From contig NZ_DBDF01000081.1 in NCBI RefSeq assembly GCF_002293435.1, positions 1-33,153 on the forward strand: 33,153 bases of DNA, in the 5' to 3' direction. How positions within the stretch are numbered: the stretch's first letter is position 1; the number at the start of each line of letters is the position of its first letter. Source of the stretch: Bacteroides sp. UBA939 (GTDB lineage Bacteria; Bacteroidota; Bacteroidia; Bacteroidales; Bacteroidaceae). The position numbers and the translations under genes were made by a program. Positions 23,779-32,096 of this stretch are shown one piece after another. Below the pieces are notes generated by a model that saw only the letters and a program-made list of their open reading frames with translations, was not told the origin of the DNA and ran no database searches.

Positions 23779-25101
23779 ATGATTATGAGAAACTTTTTCT
23801 TATTGATTGGTATCTTATCAATAATAGGATGCAGTTCTAATAAAAAACAAAGTGTACAGAATGAGATTCAGGATTGTATGTCTGTAATAAATCTTTCAGG
23901 AGACATTTCAAAGGTCTCTTCTTTGTTCTTGAGTGATGCCGCTGCAAAAGTAGAGGTTATTCCGCTGGAGGTGACAGATGAATCCATGTTGGGAGATATC
24001 TCCCATTTGCATGTTACAGATCAGGATATATGGGTACATCAATATAAAGACAGTTATATCTATCGTTTTTCGCGTACCGGAAAGTTTCTGAATAAAGTAG
24101 GTAAAATAGGGCAAGGACCGGAAGAATACATAAGAATTCATGATTTCTTTGTAGATGATAATAGCAAAGAACTATATCTGCAAACAACGACTCCCGCCGG
24201 TCTCAAGGTTTATGGCTATAATGGACAGTTCAAACGAATTGCTTCTCGAAGATCTTTGGATGATGTGTGTAATACTGTATATATTCAAAGTGTCCTGTAT
24301 GATAATAAGTTTTTTCTTGCGCAGAACTTGGCTTTCCTTAATAAACCCATGCCTAAAGATTCTATGTGGTCTTTTGCTTTGGTCGACAGTACCTATCAGA
24401 AGAAAAAAACATTCAAAAATCCTGCGCATATAGGACGAGAAGAAGAAATTCTGCAGCATAGAGTTGATTTTTCTAAATTTGTCAACTATTGGAAGGAGTC
24501 TTTTACCAGCATAGATACATATAATAACCAATTGACACTTAAATTTCCGGATACTGATACGATTTATCAATACAATAGTGCTAATGATGAACTGGTGCCT
24601 CAATATGCTATCTTCACTACTGAAGAGAAAGGTGATTACGGGGCTACACATGCTTTTGTGCGGGAAAGAAGTAGTCTTGACTATTTCTGTATACGCCATT
24701 ATTATCCAACTAAATATTTTATCTATTTGTTAGGTAGTAAAGGGGAAGACATTTATACTTATTGTTACGACCGGCGGGACGGAAGTGTAAGAGTGAAACG
24801 GTTGAAATCTGAAATTACGGAGAGGCCATCTCAACATGGAATTTTTCATACTTTGAAAGATGCTGATAATTTTGTCTTGGACAATGACTTATGTGGAGGA
24901 GCCTTCAATGTAGATTTTCGTTCGCAAGGCAAGTACTGGATAGACGTGCTTGAGCCGGGTAGTACGGACGATTGGATTAACATTGACGAGGTAAAAGATT
25001 CTAAGGTGAAAGACGATGCTCAAAAACAAAGATTTGTCAGTACATTGGAGAATGTGGAGGAAGAAGCTAATCCTATATTGATAATTGCAACACTAAAATA
25101 A
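23779..25101 (+). CDS. 6-bladed beta-propeller lipoprotein (copy 2)
   Basis: 440 residues, clearly paralogous to the preceding gene over the whole length: shared KIGQGPEEYIR, KNPAHIGREE, YNNQLTLKFPDTDTIY, YYPTKYFIYLLGSKGED and the identical-style end NPILIIATLK. The lipoprotein signal ends SIIGC (Cys17 from the ATG at 23779; a second ATG two codons on is possible). It starts 15 nt after copy 1 and ends 6 nt before the radical-SAM gene, so it is translationally close to the maturase. The tandem duplication suggests selection for two variants. Function unknown. Confidence 0.8.
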   Translation: MIMRNFFLLIGILSIIGCSSNKKQSVQNEIQDCMSVINLSGDISKVSSLFLSDAAAKVEVIPLEVTDESMLGDISHLHVTDQDIWVHQYKDSYIYRFSRTGKFLNKVGKIGQGPEEYIRIHDFFVDDNSKELYLQTTTPAGLKVYGYNGQFKRIASRRSLDDVCNTVYIQSVLYDNKFFLAQNLAFLNKPMPKDSMWSFALVDSTYQKKKTFKNPAHIGREEEILQHRVDFSKFVNYWKESFTSIDTYNNQLTLKFPDTDTIYQYNSANDELVPQYAIFTTEEKGDYGATHAFVRERSSLDYFCIRHYYPTKYFIYLLGSKGEDIYTYCYDRRDGSVRVKRLKSEITERPSQHGIFHTLKDADNFVLDNDLCGGAFNVDFRSQGKYWIDVLEPGSTDDWINIDEVKDSKVKDDAQKQRFVSTLENVEEEANPILIIATLK

Positions 25102-25107
25102 AGAGAA

Positions 25108-26556
25108 ATGGATAAATCCCTTTTAATAACCACTGGACATCAACATCGATATATATATTCGGACGCTTTACGTTGTTTTCTTTATGTGCCGGAAAAGATG
25201 GTAGCATTGATAGAGCGGAAAGATGTGATGGCGACTGATAAAGATGATTATTATGTGCGCAAGTTGCATTTTTTAGAAAAGCACGGTTTCTTTGAAAAAA
25301 GAGAGACCGTATTCCAGACCAATTATCCTGAAGAATTGGTGAAACGAAACATTGCAGGCTTACGCCAACTACTGATAGAAGTGACGGATAGATGTAATTT
25401 AGAATGCGAGTATTGTGGTTATGGTAAGTTTTACTCTAACTATGATAAACGGGAAAACAATGATCAGTCTTTTGATAATGTGAAACTTCTGATTGATTAT
25501 TTAGTCCCATTATGGTGTTCTGATTACAATACGTCCCATGGGAATGTGGTAACTATCGGATTTTATGGTGGAGAACCATTGTTGAACATGAAATTGGTGA
25601 AAGAAACAATAAACTATGTAGAGAGTTTGAAGTTGTCCAATTTAACTTTTAGTTATAATACAACAACTAATGCTATGTTGCTGAACCGCTATATGGATTA
25701 CTTGGTAGAAAAAGACTTTCATCTTCTTGTCAGTTTGGACGGTGGAGAACATCAATCTGGTTATCGTGTGGATAAGCATGGAAAGCCATCGTTCTCGCGT
25801 GTAATAGAAAATGTAAGGAAGTTGAAAGAAACTTATCCTGATTATTTTGAGAAAAGAGTTAATTTCAACTCTGTTTTGCATAATTTGAATTCAGCGGAGG
25901 AGTGCTATTCTTTCATTTACGGATTATTTGGTAAAAGTCCTCGCATTGCGCAGTTGAATATAACTGGTCTTATACCGGAACGGAGTGAAGAGTTTTCAAA
26001 AATGTTTAATGATAGGGTGAATAGTTTTGATGCCGCACTCCTACATGAAGATTTGAAAGAAGCTTTTATTATGGAAGACAGTCATTCCGTGAACTATCAC
26101 TCCATGTTGATGAGGTATATTGGTAATCGGTATGCTAACTATTTGGATTTGTTTGATACTTGTTGGGAAGACCGATATATTCCGACTGGAACATGTCGTC
26201 CTTTTGAGCGAAAATTGTTCTAAACTGTTAGAGGAAAGATTCTACCTTGTGAAAGGATTGGGCAGGAACATGTTATTGGTTATTTAAAAGACGGGAAGTT
26301 AGATTTTGATTGCGCTGCTGTAGCTGAATATTATAGCTCAATGTATGGGAAAGTTGTAAAGAGCTGTCGCCATTGTTATTTGAAGAGAAGTTGTGGTCAA
26401 TGCTTATTCCTGTTGAAAGAAAAGGATGGTCAATTGGTGTGCCCTGGCATACAGACTGAAACCAAACTGAAAAAAGAATTTGCGAGATTCTTAACATACG
26501 CTGAAAATAACCCTGCTCATTATGAGAAGCTTTTGTCATCCATTGTAGTAGATTAA
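25108..26556 (+). pseudogene. Radical-SAM peptide maturase interrupted by an in-frame TAA
   Basis: Residues 1-371 (25108-26220) contain the radical-SAM core: CNLECEYC (Cys96, Cys100, Cys103) for the 4Fe-4S cluster and FYGGEPLLN for SAM. TAA at 26221-26223 then stops the frame, but the same frame continues without shift to 26556, reading TVRGKILPCERIG, CRHCYLKRSCGQC and CPGIQ. These Cys-rich parts are the SPASM-type auxiliary cluster region expected in such maturases. Full length would be 482 codons. The layout matches what I recall of the GG-Bacteroidales radical-SAM maturases (TIGR04148 type). The truncated product would lose most auxiliary-cluster ligands and probably be inactive. A point mutation or a base-call error is the simplest cause. 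Six nt follow the propeller gene. Confidence 0.82.
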
Positions 26557-26573
26557 TTGAAGAATTGAATATT

Positions 26574-27809
26574 ATGAAATATTTATTTTATTTAGAACCC
26601 TATACTTTTTTGCTGTGTGGAGACTACAGGACAGTGGTTTACAACACCTTAAATGGAGCTTACTTGGTTTGTCCTGAGTACCCAGCTGTGCAGTCTGTCA
26701 TTGAACAATGGAAGGACGCTATGAATGGATATAGTACATTGTTGAGCGAACAGATGCTGAAGGATGATACTGTGAAGCATCTTGTTGAATCTGTAAGAAA
26801 TTCTTTTTCCGGTGATTGTGTAGAGTATGGAAACGAACAATCGAAACCGTATCTTTTTCAGCCTACCTTATTTCTGAATACAGATATACGTGTAAAAGAG
26901 GAAGAACAAAAAACATCTTTGGGTAATGGTGTTATAGAGAATCTTCATGAAGTGACTCTCTTTTTTTCCTCGTCATGTATGCAGGATTGTGCGGCATGTT
27001 CTTCTTATTATCGGCAGATTAATCACTGTACAGTTTGTCATGAAGGTGTGTTGAAGATAGAAGACTATACCCGTCTGTTACGTCAACTTCAAATATGCGG
27101 TATCCAGCGAGTGAATTTACTGGCAGGAGGCAATCCTTTTCAAAACAGTTATGTACGTAACTTATCATTGGATTTTGCCAAATCTACTTTCAAAAAGCAT
27201 CTGTACTTGCAATACAATTTCTTGAATGATGAATACATAGAGTTTGCACAACAAACAAACTCTATATTAGAAGTATCGGTTCACCCGGAAGATTTGGATC
27301 GTCGGTTGATTGATAACATGCAGAAATATCACAATGATATAGTACGGTGGAATTTGATCGTATCTGCAGAAGCTGATATGGAACAACTGGATAACTTGAA
27401 CTTACCGGAGGATGTTTCCGTTCAAGTCCGGCCTTTTTATACCGGAAGCAACTATGCCTTTTTCCATGATTTTGTTTTCTCTGATTTGGAAGATATACTC
27501 GCTGTGCCTATTGATAGAAAGACAATATTCAGGCATAAGGTTTTGAATGATAACTTTTTTGGCAAGTTGACAATCCTTCCTTCCGGAGAAGTTTATGCGA
27601 ATGTAAATTGCCCTGCACTTGGGAATATACAAGAATCTTCCCTGAAGGAGCTTGTATATAAAGAATTGACGGAACGGGATGTCTGGCTTAGAGTGCGGAG
27701 TAAAGCAACACCTTGCAAGCAATGTATTAATAAAGATCTGTGTCCTTCCATATCCAATTATGAGTTAGTGATGGATAAGAACAATCTTTGCAAGATACAG
27801 CCGGAATAA
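26574..27809 (+). CDS. Second radical-SAM-like protein of the GG-Bacteroidales system
   Basis: 411 residues from the ATG at 26574 (an upstream TTG at 26565 is less likely). Residues 1-100 resemble a peptide-recognition (RRE-like) N-domain. CMQDCAAC (Cys135, Cys139, Cys142) then gives the CX3CX2C spacing of radical-SAM enzymes, with a further CTVC at 152-155. The C-terminus has CKQCINKDLCPSISNYE, a cluster-binding motif. The family paired with these loci is recalled as 'pseudo-rSAM' (TIGR04150), proposed to be non-catalytic, yet here the three cysteines are present. It follows the interrupted maturase by 17 nt. It may be a maturation partner or an active enzyme; the order strongly ties it to peptide modification. 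Confidence 0.78.
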   Translation: MKYLFYLEPYTFLLCGDYRTVVYNTLNGAYLVCPEYPAVQSVIEQWKDAMNGYSTLLSEQMLKDDTVKHLVESVRNSFSGDCVEYGNEQSKPYLFQPTLFLNTDIRVKEEEQKTSLGNGVIENLHEVTLFFSSSCMQDCAACSSYYRQINHCTVCHEGVLKIEDYTRLLRQLQICGIQRVNLLAGGNPFQNSYVRNLSLDFAKSTFKKHLYLQYNFLNDEYIEFAQQTNSILEVSVHPEDLDRRLIDNMQKYHNDIVRWNLIVSAEADMEQLDNLNLPEDVSVQVRPFYTGSNYAFFHDFVFSDLEDILAVPIDRKTIFRHKVLNDNFFGKLTILPSGEVYANVNCPALGNIQESSLKELVYKELTERDVWLRVRSKATPCKQCINKDLCPSISNYELVMDKNNLCKIQPE

Positions 27810-27826
27810 ATAATTTTATAGAAAAT

Positions 27827-30034
27827 ATGCGTTTTTCTTTTCCATATTGTCGTCAGTTGGACGCAATGGATTGTGGTCCGGCTTGTTTGAGGATGATAGC
27901 CTTGTATTATGGTAAAAGCTATTCTTTGCAGACTTTGCGTGCCCGGGCTTTTATTTCCCGAAGTGGTGTTTCCATGTTGGGTATCAGCGATGCGGCAGAA
28001 TCCATTGGTTTCAGGACATCAGGAGTGTGCGTTTCTTTTGAACAATTAGTGGAAGATGTTCCTTTGCCTTGTATTTTGCATTGGAATCAGAATCATTTTG
28101 TAGTTTGTTACGGTATCAAGAAGAAACGAGGACAGTATTGGTTTAAAATAGCAGATCCGGGAAGTCAGTTGGTTACTTATAATGAACAAGAACTGAAACG
28201 GTGTTGGTTGGCTACTAAATCTGAAGGAGAAGAAAAAGGAACTGTTCTTGCTTTAGAAACCACTCCTGATTTTTATAATAGTGAGGGCGAACCGGAACTG
28301 AAAGAGAGAAAACTGCGTTTCTTTCTTCGTTATCTGGCTCCTTATAGAAGAGAATTGCTTCAATTAATATTGGGCATGTTAGTGGTGAGCTTTCTTCAAC
28401 TTTTATTGCCGTTCTTGACGCAGGCATTGGTAGATGTGGGTATCAGTAATGGAAATCTTGGTTTTATTACATTGATTTTGATTGCACAGATTATAATTTC
28501 CGTCTCACAACTTTCTGTAGAATTTATCCGTAGTTGGATATTGCTGCATGTAAATACGCGTATTTCCATCTCTCTGATTTCTGATTTTCTGGCAAAGTTG
28601 ATGAAACTGCCGCTCCACTTCTTTGATACTAAAATGGTGGGAGACATCATACAGCGTATTGGCGACCATGACCGTATAAAGACCTTTCTGACAGGTTCTT
28701 CAATAAGTACTCTGTTTTCTTTTGTCAATTTCTTCATTTTTTCCATAGTACTGGCCTATTATAATTTGATGGTCTTGGGTATCTTTCTTTTGGGTAATAG
28801 TCTGTATATAGTTTGGATCCTTGCTTTTATGAAGTATCGCCGTGAACTGGATATCCGCCGTTTTGCGCAAGCTGCCGGTGAGCAGAGCAGTTTAATACAG
28901 ATGGTGACCGCCATGCAAGAGATAAAACTGAATAATTGTGAAACGCAAAAGCGTTGGCAGTGGGAGCGAATTCAGGTGAAACTCTTCAAAATCAGTGTGA
29001 AAGGCTTGGCTCTTGGGCAGGTGCAACAGGTTGGTTCGGTGTTCTTTAATCAGACCACCAATATCGTAATATCATTTATTGCAGCAAAAGCGGTTGTAGA
29101 GGGACAAATGACGTTGGGTATGATGATGTCTCTTACTTATATCATAGGCCAGCTCAGTGCGCCGGTTGCTTCTTTTATTGGCTTTGCACAGCAATTCCAA
29201 GATGCTAAAATCAGTCTGGAGCGTTTGAATGAGGTACATGGAAAGCCGGATGAAGAGCAGAATATTACTTCCAAATTGTCAGTTCTACCTGATAAACGAG
29301 ATTTAAAGATAGAGAACTTGTGTTTTAGTTACGATGGAGCAAACAGGGATTACGTATTGGATAAAGTGTCTTTGGTAGTTCCCGAACATAAAGTTACAGC
29401 CATTGTAGGGGCAAGCGGTAGCGGAAAAACTACATTGATAAAACTGATGCTTGGCTTTTATGTTCCCAATAAAGGAGCGGTGAAAATAGGTGATACCCCA
29501 TTGGAGAATATAAATCCACATTTGTGGCGGGCGAAAACGGGAGCTGTGATGCAGGATGGTTTTATCTTTTCGGAAACCATAGCGCAGAATATTGCAGTTG
29601 GAGAAGAACAGATAGATATTGAACGTCTGCGTCATGCAGTGACGGTTGCTAATATCCGTGATTTCATAGACTCTCTTCCACTGGGGTATAGCACTAAAAT
29701 CGGTATGGAAGGAAATGGTATCAGTCAAGGGCAGAAGCAACGTTTGCTGATAGCCCGTGCAGTTTATAAGAATCCGGAGTTTCTTTTCTTCGATGAAGCT
29801 ACCAATGCATTGGATGCGAATAATGAGAAAGAAATTATGGAACATCTGCATGAGTTTTATAAAGGGAAAACGGTGGTGGTAGTGGCACATCGTCTGAGTA
29901 CGGTGAGGGATGCGGATAAGATAGTGGTACTGGATAAAGGGTGTATTGCGGAAGAAGGAATGCATAAAGAACTGACTGAACGGAAGGGACTGTATTATCA
30001 ATTGGTAAAGAATCAGTTGGAACTGGGAAGTTAA
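27827..30034 (+). CDS. Peptidase C39-containing ABC exporter (PCAT)
   Basis: 735 residues from the ATG at 27827; an upstream TTG at 27788 would overlap the previous gene. Residues 1-125 form a C39 peptidase: Cys16 in QLDAMDCGPAC, His90 in NQNHFVV and Asp110 in KIADPGS are the catalytic triad. A six-helix membrane domain (about 170-450) follows, then the nucleotide-binding domain with Walker A GASGSGKTT (528-536), the signature ISQGQKQR in place of LSGGQ, and Walker B FLFFDEATNALD. Such transporters cut leader peptides after Gly-Gly and export the product with the HlyD-like protein next door. The presence of an intact GG-peptidase implies a GG-leader substrate, not found in this window. Confidence 0.93.
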   Translation: MRFSFPYCRQLDAMDCGPACLRMIALYYGKSYSLQTLRARAFISRSGVSMLGISDAAESIGFRTSGVCVSFEQLVEDVPLPCILHWNQNHFVVCYGIKKKRGQYWFKIADPGSQLVTYNEQELKRCWLATKSEGEEKGTVLALETTPDFYNSEGEPELKERKLRFFLRYLAPYRRELLQLILGMLVVSFLQLLLPFLTQALVDVGISNGNLGFITLILIAQIIISVSQLSVEFIRSWILLHVNTRISISLISDFLAKLMKLPLHFFDTKMVGDIIQRIGDHDRIKTFLTGSSISTLFSFVNFFIFSIVLAYYNLMVLGIFLLGNSLYIVWILAFMKYRRELDIRRFAQAAGEQSSLIQMVTAMQEIKLNNCETQKRWQWERIQVKLFKISVKGLALGQVQQVGSVFFNQTTNIVISFIAAKAVVEGQMTLGMMMSLTYIIGQLSAPVASFIGFAQQFQDAKISLERLNEVHGKPDEEQNITSKLSVLPDKRDLKIENLCFSYDGANRDYVLDKVSLVVPEHKVTAIVGASGSGKTTLIKLMLGFYVPNKGAVKIGDTPLENINPHLWRAKTGAVMQDGFIFSETIAQNIAVGEEQIDIERLRHAVTVANIRDFIDSLPLGYSTKIGMEGNGISQGQKQRLLIARAVYKNPEFLFFDEATNALDANNEKEIMEHLHEFYKGKTVVVVAHRLSTVRDADKIVVLDKGCIAEEGMHKELTERKGLYYQLVKNQLELGS

Positions 30035-30072
30035 ACAATTTCTATTGATTTTGGAATTAATAGCTTAAGATT

Positions 30073-31383
30073 TTGGAAGAAGAAAAGAAATACAAAGAAA
30101 TTGAACTTCGTAGCGGAGAAGTGCAGGAGGTGATGAATCACATTTCGCCTTGGGTGGTGAGATGGGGAATAACGGTACTGTTTGTGATTCTGTTGGCTTT
30201 ACTGGTAGGATGTTGGGTGTTCAGGTATCCGGATGTTTTGCAGGCCGAGGTTACATTGACTACAGAGGAACCGCCGGCGTTTATACTGGCACGCTCAACG
30301 GGCAAGATTGATACGCTATATGTGAGTAATGGCGATACAGTGCAAGCCGGTGAGCGTTTGGGAGTAATAAAGAGTGCTTCCGCCACGGAAGATGTACTTT
30401 GGTTGGTTAACCGCATGAAGGAGTGGCGTGCCATTGGTTACGATTTGAAAAAAGGAACGGAATACTTTATTGGTAAACGTATACAATTGGGAGAATTACA
30501 GTCCGGATACGCTTCTTTTATAATTTCCCTCTCGGACTATATCCGTTTTGTTGAACAGGATTACTATGCGAAGAAACTGGATGCGGGAGAGAAAAGGTTG
30601 GAAGGGCAACGTTCTTATCTTACCTTGGTGGAACGGGAGCGTACACTCACTGAACAGGAGATGGAGTTAGCCCGGAATATGTATGCTCGCGATTCAATTC
30701 TTTTTCAAGGTGATGCTATGATTGCGGCTGAATTTGAGGAATCGGGTAGCCGTTACTTACAGAGTCTTCGCACCCGGGAAACTTCGAGTATGAATTTGTT
30801 GCAGGCGGAAATGCAATTGGAACAGCAAAAAGAGAATCTGCTGGATATTGGCAAACAGGCTTATGATGAGGAACAGAAACAACGGATTGCGCTGAAGAAT
30901 TCGGTTGAACAGCTTGAAGCGCAATTGAGTTCCTGGGAGCAGAATTACTTGTTTTGTAGCCCTGTTTGCGGAAAGATAACTTTTATGACGGTTTGGAGCC
31001 GTAATCAGAATGTACAGTCGGGAGAGACGGTGTTTGTAGTTCGTCCGTCCGAAGATTCGAAAGTGGTAGGGAAAGCTAAGCTACCCTTGCAAGGCTCGGG
31101 AAAAGTATATGCAGGACAGAAAGTACACATCCGGATGAATAACTATCCTGACCAGGAATTCGGTTATGTGAAGGGAAGTGTGGAGAGTATCTCTCCGGCT
31201 CCTACGGAGGATGGAATGTATATTGTGGAGATTGCTCTGCCCGAAGGTTTGCGTACTAATTATAACAAGGTGCTTCCCGCTTCGCGTGAACTGAAAGGTA
31301 CGGCGGATATTATATTGGCAGACAGGAATGTGCTGGAACGTTTGTTGGCGCCAATCAGAAAAATAATGGAATACGAAGATTAA
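30073..31383 (+). CDS. HlyD-type membrane fusion protein
   Basis: 436 residues. A short cytoplasmic N-end, one membrane helix (about 31-50, WGITVLFVILLALLVGCWVF) and the periplasmic part follow: a biotinyl-lipoyl-like half motif (RSTGKIDTLYVSNGDTVQAGERL), a long coiled coil (about 100-290), and a beta-barrel end with LPLQGSGKVYAGQKVHIRMNNYP. It links the ABC exporter to an outer-membrane channel (none in the window). The frame has no ATG: a stop at 30061-30063 lies upstream and TTG at 30073 (or ATT at 30070) must start it, which could lower expression. It is the last gene of the operon, 38 nt after the exporter. Confidence 0.9.
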   Translation: MEEEKKYKEIELRSGEVQEVMNHISPWVVRWGITVLFVILLALLVGCWVFRYPDVLQAEVTLTTEEPPAFILARSTGKIDTLYVSNGDTVQAGERLGVIKSASATEDVLWLVNRMKEWRAIGYDLKKGTEYFIGKRIQLGELQSGYASFIISLSDYIRFVEQDYYAKKLDAGEKRLEGQRSYLTLVERERTLTEQEMELARNMYARDSILFQGDAMIAAEFEESGSRYLQSLRTRETSSMNLLQAEMQLEQQKENLLDIGKQAYDEEQKQRIALKNSVEQLEAQLSSWEQNYLFCSPVCGKITFMTVWSRNQNVQSGETVFVVRPSEDSKVVGKAKLPLQGSGKVYAGQKVHIRMNNYPDQEFGYVKGSVESISPAPTEDGMYIVEIALPEGLRTNYNKVLPASRELKGTADIILADRNVLERLLAPIRKIMEYED

Positions 31384-31409
31384 AGAATACCGATATAAGC
31401 AATACCTAT

Positions 31410-31429
31410 AATCCCAATCTATTGTGATT
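31410..31429. promoter_or_regulatory. HipB-type operator 1
   Basis: AATCCCAATCTATTGTGATT is an imperfect palindrome (AATCnCAA...TTGTGATT). It is one of three copies whose first bases are spaced exactly 61 bp apart. It is also flanked by an 8-bp inverted repeat, AAGCAATA (31397-31404) and TATTGCTT (31443-31450). Confidence 0.7.
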
Positions 31430-31470
31430 ATAGCTAAAATCTTATTGCTTGAAATACAAACGGTCTCTAA

Positions 31471-31490
31471 AATCACGATATACTGTGATT
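31471..31490. promoter_or_regulatory. HipB-type operator 2
   Basis: AATCACGATATACTGTGATT, outer arms exactly complementary (AATCAC/GTGATT, extended to AAAATCAC/GTGATTTT). It lies just upstream of the predicted -33 element of hipB. Confidence 0.75.
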
Positions 31491-31494
31491 TTAA

Positions 31495-31525
31495 TTGGAT
31501 TTATCAAATAATACGCTTACATTTG
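31495..31525 (+). promoter_or_regulatory. Promoter of the hipBST-like operon
   Basis: TTG at 31495-31497 (-33) and TACATTTG at 31518-31525 (-7, TAnnTTTG) are separated by 20 nt. The predicted transcript start falls near 31532, the first base of operator 3. The promoter is therefore bracketed by operators 2 and 3, an arrangement fit for autorepression. Confidence 0.65.
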
Positions 31526-31531
31526 CTCCCA

Positions 31532-31551
31532 AATCCCAATATGTTGTGATT
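31532..31551. promoter_or_regulatory. HipB-type operator 3
   Basis: AATCCCAATATGTTGTGATT, matching operator 1 at 18 of 20 bases. It ends directly before the hipB ATG at 31552, so it would cover the transcription start and the whole leader. Confidence 0.75.
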
Positions 31552-31758
31552 ATGGAGAATGTCGGAAATATCATCAAGGAGCGCCGGAAAGCTCTTTCTA
31601 TCACCCAAAGAGAGCTTGCCGCTTTAGCCGGAGTGGGGATAAATACACTCACAAAGATAGAAAGGGGCGAAGCCAATCCATCATTGAAAGTAATGATGAA
31701 TATATTACATACGCTCGGATTGGAGATAGACGTAAAAATTAAGTCCAACAACTTGTAA
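31552..31758 (+). CDS. hipB: HipB-like XRE antitoxin/repressor
   Basis: 68 residues from the ATG at 31552: a single helix-turn-helix (IIKERRKALSITQRELAALAGVGINTLTKIERGEANPS) and a final strand LEIDVKIKS that in HipB forms the dimer sheet. A TTG at 31495 would extend the frame by 19 residues through the promoter and operator 3, and is rejected. It is the first of three tightly packed genes and probably represses the operon through three 20-bp palindromes. In known hip systems HipB also binds the kinase. Confidence 0.87.
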   Translation: MENVGNIIKERRKALSITQRELAALAGVGINTLTKIERGEANPSLKVMMNILHTLGLEIDVKIKSNNL

Positions 31759-31766
31759 AAGCATCG

Positions 31767-32096
31767 ATGATGAGGAAAGCGACTATATATTTTAATGGCA
31801 TATTAGCCGGAGAATTGACTGAAACTTCCGATAGAAAATACCTGTTCAGGTATGATGATGATTATTTCAATGATTCGGCAAAACCTGCTATTAGTTTGAC
31901 CCTACCGAAAAGTCAGCAAGAATATCATTCCGATTATCTGTTTCCGTTCTTTTTTAATATGTTGTCGGAAGGAAGCAATAGAATGACCCAAGCAAGACTG
32001 TTGCACATTGATGAAGAAGACCATTTTGGGATTTTATTAGCCACTGCCCAAAAAGATACAGCAGGGGCAATAACCGTTAAGCCAATTTCCAAATGA
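31767..32096 (+). CDS. HipS-like protein (stand-alone HipA N-terminal subdomain)
   Basis: 109 residues corresponding to the N-terminal subdomain of HipA only: ATIYFNGILAGELTE, FRYDDDYF, PAISLTLPKSQQEY, then LFPFFFNMLSEG and DHFGILLATAQKD. In classical HipA this part is fused to the kinase. In HipBST systems it is a separate protein that acts as the antitoxin. It starts 8 nt after hipB and overlaps the kinase gene by 4 nt (ATGA). The stop before the kinase is a normal gene end: the next gene has its own start and the size is right, so this is not a broken hipA. Two adjacent ATGs; the first is used. Confidence 0.8.
   Translation: MMRKATIYFNGILAGELTETSDRKYLFRYDDDYFNDSAKPAISLTLPKSQQEYHSDYLFPFFFNMLSEGSNRMTQARLLHIDEEDHFGILLATAQKDTAGAITVKPISK

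Noticed and set aside
26221..26223. Programmed recoding of the stop in the radical-SAM gene
   Set aside because: The codon is TAA, not TAG or TGA, and no recoding structure or recoding tRNA gene is apparent; a nonsense mutation or base error is simpler.
31495..31551. Longer hipB start at TTG 31495
   Set aside because: It would translate through the -7 box and operator 3; the ATG at 31552 begins the normal HTH protein.
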